A stretch of DNA of 9,876 nt, from contig JAIVGU010000007.1 of the NCBI GenBank assembly GCA_020201445.1, positions 1 to 9,876 on the forward strand, given 5' to 3'. Of this stretch, positions 6,460 through 9,876 are shown in pieces; the first letter of the stretch is position 1, and every line of letters starts with the position of its first letter. The notes under the pieces are model-generated. The model was not told the origin of the DNA. It made no database searches and saw nothing but the letters and a program-made list of their open reading frames with translations. The DNA is from Halobacteriales archaeon. GTDB taxonomy: Archaea > Thermoplasmatota > E2 > JACPAO01 > JAHFTW01. The position numbers and the translations under genes are program-made.

Positions 6460-7412
6460 TGCCGGCCTCCGCGCGGCAGGAACGCAACGGCCAACGCGAC
6501 CAAGGCGGCGGAGGCGACGGCGAGGAGCGGCTGCGGCGGCGCCTCGAAGTAGCGGGCGGCGGGCTCGGGCAGCGGCTGCGCGCCGGCGTGGCGGATGGCG
6601 ACCTGCTCCGCCGCGAGGTCGCCGTAGAGGCAGGGCGTGCACCACGTCGCCGAGTAGACCTCGACGAGGACGCCCTTCGCCTCCTGCCGCACCGTGCCGC
6701 CGAGCGGGGCGTGGGTCGCCTGCAGCACCTCGGTCGGGGCGAAGCGGCCGGGCGTGCCGTCGGCCTGCACCCACGCGGCGGCGAGGAGATGGTCGGCCTG
6801 CCACCCAGCGTCCAGGGGAATGGCCGCCGTGAAGTTGCCCGGCGCTGCGAGGTCGATGGGGCCGAGGTCGCGGTAGGCGCGCACGGTGAAGCGGTGGTCG
6901 ACGACGCCGTTGGAGACCGGCGCGGGCGGCCGGTAGTGGACCGGGTCCTCGGCGAGCGCGACGTGGAGATGGAGGGCCTGCCCCTGGCTCTCCTGGATGG
7001 GCGCGTGGGGTAGGACGTCGACCCTGAGGAGCGCCTGCGGCCCCGACTTCTGCGTGGCAAGCGTGAGGGTGAGCGCGGCGGCATCGGGACGCGCCGTGAC
7101 GGCCGCCTCGTAGGCATCGAGCGTCCCCTGGTAGGGCTTCTCGGCGTCGGGCAGCGCCTGGATGGGGCGGAGCCCGTCGGCGACGAAGACAGGATAGTCG
7201 AACTGGCCGGTCTGCGCCGCCACGGCGGCGTATCGCGCCGAGAACGGGTCGCCGTCCCCGAACTGGATGCCGAAGGGGTCCACCTGGTCGAGCGGGTGGA
7301 ACAGGAGGACCGTCGCCTCGGCGCCGGAGGCCGCCGTGGGCTGGGCGCCGGTGGGCAGAGCGCCGAGGGCGAGCGGCAGCGCCAGCAGGGGAAGCCACTG
7401 CGCGCGCCGCAT
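6456..7412 (-). CDS. Secreted, membrane-anchored thioredoxin-like protein with CxxC at the C-terminal end
   Basis: The 318-residue product has a signal peptide (MRRAQWLPLLALPLALGALP) and a C-terminal helix (295-312) followed by RGGRQ, so the body should face outside. Residues 33-80 (ATVLLFHPLDQVDPFG, DPFSARYAAV, YPVFVADG with P74) match the second half of an Omp28/DUF1223-like thioredoxin fold: strand, helix, cis-Pro loop. A long, beta-rich middle (about 100-240) follows. The missing first half of the fold, a strand plus active site GVLVEVYSATWCTPC (C258, C261) and a helix, comes only afterwards, directly before the membrane helix. The order suggests circular permutation. A thiol-disulfide role on apocytochrome or other extracytoplasmic cysteines is inferred from ccmF downstream. 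The stop is 94 bases before the ccmF start. The start is supported by the signal peptide; a weak TATA-like patch lies at 7435-7444. Confidence 0.82.
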   Translation of the reverse strand: MRRAQWLPLLALPLALGALPTGAQPTAASGAEATVLLFHPLDQVDPFGIQFGDGDPFSARYAAVAAQTGQFDYPVFVADGLRPIQALPDAEKPYQGTLDAYEAAVTARPDAAALTLTLATQKSGPQALLRVDVLPHAPIQESQGQALHLHVALAEDPVHYRPPAPVSNGVVDHRFTVRAYRDLGPIDLAAPGNFTAAIPLDAGWQADHLLAAAWVQADGTPGRFAPTEVLQATHAPLGGTVRQEAKGVLVEVYSATWCTPCLYGDLAAEQVAIRHAGAQPLPEPAARYFEAPPQPLLAVASAALVALAVAFLPRGGRQ

Positions 7413-7464
7413 GGCCAGCGACCCGGGGCGCGGCAGAAGAAGCTACCCTTCCTCGCCGCCCCTG

Positions 7465-7533
7465 CCGAACCAGGGATTCCACGGAGGTACGGAGAGGGTG
7501 GTTCCATGTCCTCCGTGGAATCCGTGGTTTCGG
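7465..7533. repeat. Palindromic element 2: inverted repeat of CCACGGAGG-type units
   Basis: The core arms 7474-7487 (GGATTCCACGGAGG) and 7510-7523 are exact reverse complements. With one mismatch and one indel the pairing extends to 7465-7533. Read on the minus strand, the right arm is CCACGGATT followed by CCACGGAGG, the same 9-base rhythm as element 1 and alignable with it end to end. It sits in a divergent promoter gap, so it could affect either gene as DNA or as RNA. No T-run next to the arms suggests a terminator. Confidence 0.8.
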
Positions 7534-7644
7534 AGGGGCGAATGGAGGGAAAAAATTTCAGACACCCCGGAAATCCCTGCTTCGGCCGCGGCGCGTCGAG
7601 GGGGTAGGTGCAAGGCCAGTCAAGGTCAGACGCCCCGGGCGGGG

Positions 7645-7652
7645 CTTTTATG
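7645..7652 (+). promoter_or_regulatory. TATA box of proS
   Basis: The sequence CTTTTATG is centred about 28 bases before the ATG at 7677 and is preceded by a GC-rich stretch (GGGCGGGG) where a BRE would sit. It is the best TATA box in the window. It contains the in-frame ATG at 7650, which argues against that codon and the one at 7608 as starts, and implies a leaderless proS message. Confidence 0.65.
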
Positions 7653-7676
7653 CGAGTCCCCAGTGGCCCGGCCGTC

Positions 7677-9398
7677 ATGCCTGCAACCACTGTCCCCAAG
7701 TCCAAGGACTTCATGGAGTGGTACAACGAGGTCGTCGAGGTCGCCGAGCTCACCGACAAGCGCTATCCCATCAAGGGCATGAACATCTGGCGCCCCTACG
7801 GCCAGCGCATCATGGGCCGCATCGACCAGTTCACGCGGCAGGAGATGGAGCGCACCCGCCACGACGAGGTCTCGTTCCCCCTGATGATCCCCGAGAAGCT
7901 GTTCATGAAGGAGGCGGACCAGATCAAGGGCTTCGGCTCCGAGGTGTTCTGGGTCACGCACGCCGGCGACAACGCGCTGCCCGACGGCGAGCGCTGGGTG
8001 GTGCGCCCCACCTCCGAGTGCGCGATGTACGAGATTTTCCCGCTCTGGATTCGCAGTCACGGCGACCTGCCGCTCCAGACGTTCCAGATCTGCAACGTGT
8101 TCCGCTACGAGACGAAGCAGACACGCGCCTTCATGCGCGTGCGCGAAATCCACTTCTTCGAGGACCACTCGGTCTTCGCCGACGAGACGACCGCGCGCGA
8201 GCACGTCGAGCTGGACCTCGCCATCGTCGGCAACGTCTACCAGAAGCTCGCGCTGCCGGCCCTCTACTCGCGGCGCCCCGACTGGGACAAGTTCCCCGGC
8301 GCCGTCGACTCCACCGGCGCCGACGTCGTGATGCCCTCGGGCCGCACCCTCCAGTGCGCCACGGTCCACTACTACGGCGAGAACTTCGCCCGCGCCTACG
8401 GCATGAAGTACGAGTTGGGCGGGCTTGCGGAATCGATGGTTCATTGGATGAAAGCCGCAGGTATGAGAGCGGAATTACTCACTTACCTAGAGGTTAACTG
8501 GAATCCTGGTGGGATGGGCTTCTCGGTGGAGGTAAATGGGCGAAAGTACCATTTCGTGACGGCTGGGCAGTCTTCTTCATCCCCAGTGTCAAGCAATGTA
8601 ACTGTAGTGAAATTGCCGCAGCTAAATTCCAACGGAGGAACGCCGGTAGACATTCCGGAGGTTGGAACGTTCACATACAGAGGGACTCATGCCTATTGCC
8701 ACCAGACCACCTACGGCATGAGCGAGCGGCTCGTCGGCGCCATCGTCGGCTGCCACGGCGACGACAACGGCCTCATCCTGCCCCCCGAGATCGCCCCGTT
8801 CCAGGTCGTCATCGTCCCCGTCCTGTTCAAGGAGGGCAGCGACGCCGTCCTCGCCGCCTGCCGCGCCGTCAAGGACCGCCTCGCGGCCGCCGGGCTGCGC
8901 GTCGAGCTGGACGACCGCCCCAAGACCTCCGGCGAGAAGTACTACCACTGGGAGCTGCGCGGCGTCCCGCTGCGCCTCGAGGTCGGCCCCAAGGACGTCG
9001 AGAAGAAGTCCGCCTTCGCCGCGCGCCGCGACATGGGCAAGGAGGGCAAGCGCGCCATCCCGCTCGACGGCCTCGAGGCCGGCGTCAACGCCCTGCTGGC
9101 CGACATCCAGAAGGCCCTTTTCGAGCGGCAGGCCGCCTTCGTGCAGACCCGCGTCAAGCACCCCAAGACCCTCGACGAGGCCCGCGCCCTCGACGCCGAG
9201 GGCCAGAAGGCCGGCGTCGGCTACATCCTCGCCATGCCCATCTGCTGCGACAACTGCGCGGCGCAGGTGGAGAAAGGCCTCGACATCAAGACGCTCGGCG
9301 TCCCCGCTGGCATGGACAAGGCGCACAACAAGGGCGGCCCCTGCGGCGTGTGCGGCACGATGGCCAAGGACACGCTGCGGTTCGCCCGCACCTACTGA
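7677..9398 (+). CDS. proS: Prolyl-tRNA synthetase, archaeal/eukaryotic class, with an internal insertion
   Basis: ProRS charges tRNA-Pro with proline in the cytoplasm. The 573-residue product shows the class II core: motif 1 around HDEVSFPLMIPE (62-73), RPTSE (110-114), motif 2 FRYETKQTRAFMRVRE (142-157) and motif 3 GMSERLVGAIVGCHGDDNG (347-365). An anticodon-binding domain follows from about 375 (FQVVIVPVLF, KYYHWELRGVPLRLEVGPKD). A C-terminal zinc-type domain has CCDNC (523-527), CGVC (556-559) and an aromatic C-terminus (ARTY), as in archaeal-type enzymes. Residues 247-336 are an extra block with low-GC codons, placed just before motif 3; without it the length is 483, normal for the family. 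The ATG at 7677 is chosen from the TATA box about 28 bases upstream and because homologous sequence begins soon after (KSKDFMEWYNEVV). The synthetase identity is certain; whether the insertion leaves it active is not known. Confidence 0.97.
   Translation: MPATTVPKSKDFMEWYNEVVEVAELTDKRYPIKGMNIWRPYGQRIMGRIDQFTRQEMERTRHDEVSFPLMIPEKLFMKEADQIKGFGSEVFWVTHAGDNALPDGERWVVRPTSECAMYEIFPLWIRSHGDLPLQTFQICNVFRYETKQTRAFMRVREIHFFEDHSVFADETTAREHVELDLAIVGNVYQKLALPALYSRRPDWDKFPGAVDSTGADVVMPSGRTLQCATVHYYGENFARAYGMKYELGGLAESMVHWMKAAGMRAELLTYLEVNWNPGGMGFSVEVNGRKYHFVTAGQSSSSPVSSNVTVVKLPQLNSNGGTPVDIPEVGTFTYRGTHAYCHQTTYGMSERLVGAIVGCHGDDNGLILPPEIAPFQVVIVPVLFKEGSDAVLAACRAVKDRLAAAGLRVELDDRPKTSGEKYYHWELRGVPLRLEVGPKDVEKKSAFAARRDMGKEGKRAIPLDGLEAGVNALLADIQKALFERQAAFVQTRVKHPKTLDEARALDAEGQKAGVGYILAMPICCDNCAAQVEKGLDIKTLGVPAGMDKAHNKGGPCGVCGTMAKDTLRFARTY
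8415..8684 (+). other. In-frame insertion of foreign composition inside proS
   Basis: About 90 codons separate KYE246 from THAYCHQTTYG, where archaeal ProRS normally has only a short hairpin. GC is about 48% here by hand count of two 60-base lines, against about 72% just downstream. Only about half of the third positions are G/C (46 of 89 codons counted), while flanking codons are nearly all G/C. Codons such as AGA, TTA, CTA and AAA cluster here. There is no stop. The peptide looks like a helix (AESMVHWMKAAGMRAELL) followed by beta-strands (FSVEVNGRKYHFV) and a Ser-rich linker (GQSSSSPVSSN). I recognise no family. Boundaries are uncertain by a few codons. Confidence 0.8.
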
Positions 9399-9405
9399 CA
9401 CCACG

Positions 9406-9462
9406 AACCGCGGAGGCCGCGAACCCAGGAACCCTTCCCTCGCGTTCGCGGGTTTCGCGGTT
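9406..9462. repeat. Palindromic element 3: imperfect inverted repeat after proS
   Basis: Arms 9406-9424 and 9444-9462 pair at 16 of 19 positions around a 19-base spacer. The left side reads CCACGAACC GCGGAGGCC GCGAACCC, again in roughly 9-base units; the right arm on the minus strand reads ACCGCGAAA CCCGCGAAC. It begins a few bases after the proS stop. It appears to be a GC-shifted, decayed relative of the elements at 6378-6435 and 7465-7533. A role in the 3' end of the proS message is possible, but no T-run is present. Confidence 0.65.
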
Positions 9463-9473
9463 AGACGGCAAGC

Positions 9474-9623
9474 CTACTCGTCGTCCGGCCTCTCTTCGCT
9501 CTTCCCCTGCGACGACGCCCCGGTGGGCTTGGTCATCTTCGCCAGCTCCTTGAGCATCGCGAGGCGGTCCGCGGCGTCGTTCGGGCGGTTCACGTCCACC
9601 TTGGCCTTCGGGTCGGCAGCCAT
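9474..9623 (-). CDS. Possible small hydrophilic protein, 49 residues
   Basis: The frame starts MAADPKAKVDVNRPNDAADR and ends in a charged tail (GKSEERPDDE). It has a central stretch (DRLAMLKELAKM) that could form an amphipathic helix. There are no cysteines, no signal peptide and no recognised family. It converges on proS across palindromic element 3. The same frame stays open back to an ATG at 9767 (97 residues). That start would overlap the divergent gene's start and swallow its promoter, so I prefer the short form. A weak AT patch (GAAAACC on the minus strand, around 9655) lies about 32 bases upstream of the short start. It could be spurious: support is an open frame with G/C third positions only. 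Confidence 0.45.
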   Translation of the reverse strand: MAADPKAKVDVNRPNDAADRLAMLKELAKMTKPTGASSQGKSEERPDDE

Positions 9624-9732
9624 GCCCAGCCATGCGCTCTCCAAGTCATGGGGTTTTCGGAACTGCCTGGCTTGCCTCTCCTGGGCCAGGGGATCGGCCG
9701 GTGGACACCCACGTTTGTTCAACGTCTGACAA

Positions 9733-9740
9733 AACTCTTT
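9733..9740 (+). promoter_or_regulatory. TATA-like box for the secreted protein at the right edge
   Basis: The sequence aactcttt within the AT-rich run acaaaactctttg is centred about 29 bases before the ATG at 9766. It stands out from the GC-rich background and fits the leaderless pattern of the other genes. Visual call. Confidence 0.4.
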
Positions 9741-9765
9741 GAGGCGGTCTTGGCATCCGCCGCGC

Positions 9766-9876
9766 ATGGCCCCCCGCGCCTACGTCCTGCTGGCCCTCGC
9801 CGCCCTCCTGGTGGCGCCCGCCGCCTCCGCCCACCAGACCGCCTACTCGGTGGACCAGAAGTACCGCTTCTCCATC
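9766..9876 (+). CDS. N-terminus of a secreted protein, cut by the window edge
   Basis: The 37 visible residues start MAPRAYVLLALAALLVAPAA and continue SAHQTAYSVDQKYRFSI. This is a clear signal peptide with probable cleavage after SAH or ASA, so the protein is exported. A His immediately after the signal peptide is seen in some copper-binding and other exported archaeal proteins, but too little is visible to name a family. The ATG is supported by the signal peptide and by a TATA-like patch about 29 bases upstream. It is transcribed away from the possible small gene on the minus strand. Confidence 0.7.
   Translation, partial: MAPRAYVLLALAALLVAPAASAHQTAYSVDQKYRFSI

Larger units (their letters stand above)
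7413..7676. other. Divergent intergenic gap between the thioredoxin-like gene and proS
   Basis: This 264-base gap holds palindromic element 2 (7465-7533), an unusually AT-rich run GAAAAAATTTCA (7549-7560) and the proS TATA-like box (7645-7652). The AT run could be a second promoter on either strand. On the minus strand it would give the thioredoxin-like gene a leader containing the palindrome. I see no tRNA, other RNA gene or convincing small ORF in it. Confidence 0.5.

Noticed and set aside
7534..7644. A tRNA or small RNA gene between palindrome 2 and proS
   Set aside because: I found no T-loop GGTTCGA-type sequence, no acceptor-stem pairing and no strong independent structure.
7608..7676. 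Earlier proS starts at 7608 or 7650
   Set aside because: The ATG at 7650 lies inside the TATA box and the one at 7608 is upstream of it. The extra residues do not resemble the start of ProRS.
8415..8700. The proS insertion as an intein
   Set aside because: It is only about 90 residues, below known mini-intein size. It does not begin with Cys, Ser or Ala at the junction and has no terminal His-Asn. No splicing block motifs are visible.
8395..8721. A 12-base direct repeat (CCTACGGCATGA) flanking the proS insertion, as a target-site duplication
   Set aside because: Both copies encode Tyr-Gly-Met at places where family members have similar residues (AFxIxF and YGIS-type positions). With near-fixed codon choice in this genome, the match is expected by chance.
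6378..9462. The three palindromes as factor-independent terminators or a CRISPR array
   Set aside because: None is followed by a T-run, and archaeal termination depends mainly on T-runs. The copies are over 1 kb apart without regular spacers, so they are not a CRISPR array.
9624..9767. A 97-residue form of the small minus-strand protein
   Set aside because: Its first 48 codons cover the promoter of the divergent secreted-protein gene and overlap that gene's start codon. Local composition there is AT-richer, as in a promoter.
1..9876. A c-type cytochrome encoded in the window
   Set aside because: No CxxCH motif appears in any real reading frame; the CxxC motifs found are thioredoxin or zinc-binding types.

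Overview
The window is very GC-rich, with coding third positions almost all G or C. It looks archaeal. The prolyl-tRNA synthetase is of the archaeal/eukaryotic class. Several genes have a short AT-rich, TATA-like box centred about 27-29 bases before the start codon, which is the geometry of leaderless archaeal transcripts. Two neighbouring proteins carry lipoboxes, and one has a C-terminal hydrophobic segment plus Arg cluster like an archaeal sorting tail. A high-GC euryarchaeal or Thermoplasmatota-like lineage is my guess; the proteins are not acidic enough to point clearly to haloarchaea. The lineage is inference, not something read directly.

Layout. (1) Positions 1-1519, minus strand: an exported Cys-containing protein followed, with an 8-base overlap, by a thioredoxin-CcdA (DsbD-like) fusion that runs off the left edge. 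(2) Positions 1657-3803, plus strand: two tandem, distantly paralogous lipoproteins of unknown function, each with a conserved pair of C-terminal cysteines. (3) Positions 3743-7412, minus strand: an unusual secreted, C-terminally anchored thioredoxin-like protein whose CxxC segment sits at the wrong end of the fold, then an oversized CcmF cytochrome c haem lyase. (4) Positions 7677-9398, plus strand: proS, interrupted by about 90 in-frame codons of foreign composition. (5) Positions 9399-9876: an intergenic palindrome, a possible small minus-strand gene, and the start of a secreted protein cut by the right edge.

How they fit together: the CcdA fusion would carry reducing equivalents across the membrane. 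The permuted thioredoxin-like protein could act on extracytoplasmic thiols, including apocytochrome cysteines. CcmF would attach haem. This makes 1-7412 look like a cytochrome c maturation / thiol-redox island, with two lipoproteins embedded in it. No CxxCH cytochrome is encoded in the window. proS is an unrelated housekeeping neighbour.

Three intergenic gaps on the right half carry related inverted repeats built from 9-base units (CCACGAATT / CCACGGAGG type). The strongest candidates for something new are the proS insertion, the apparent circular permutation in the thioredoxin-like protein, and the roughly 180 extra residues in CcmF between two of its haem-ligand histidines.
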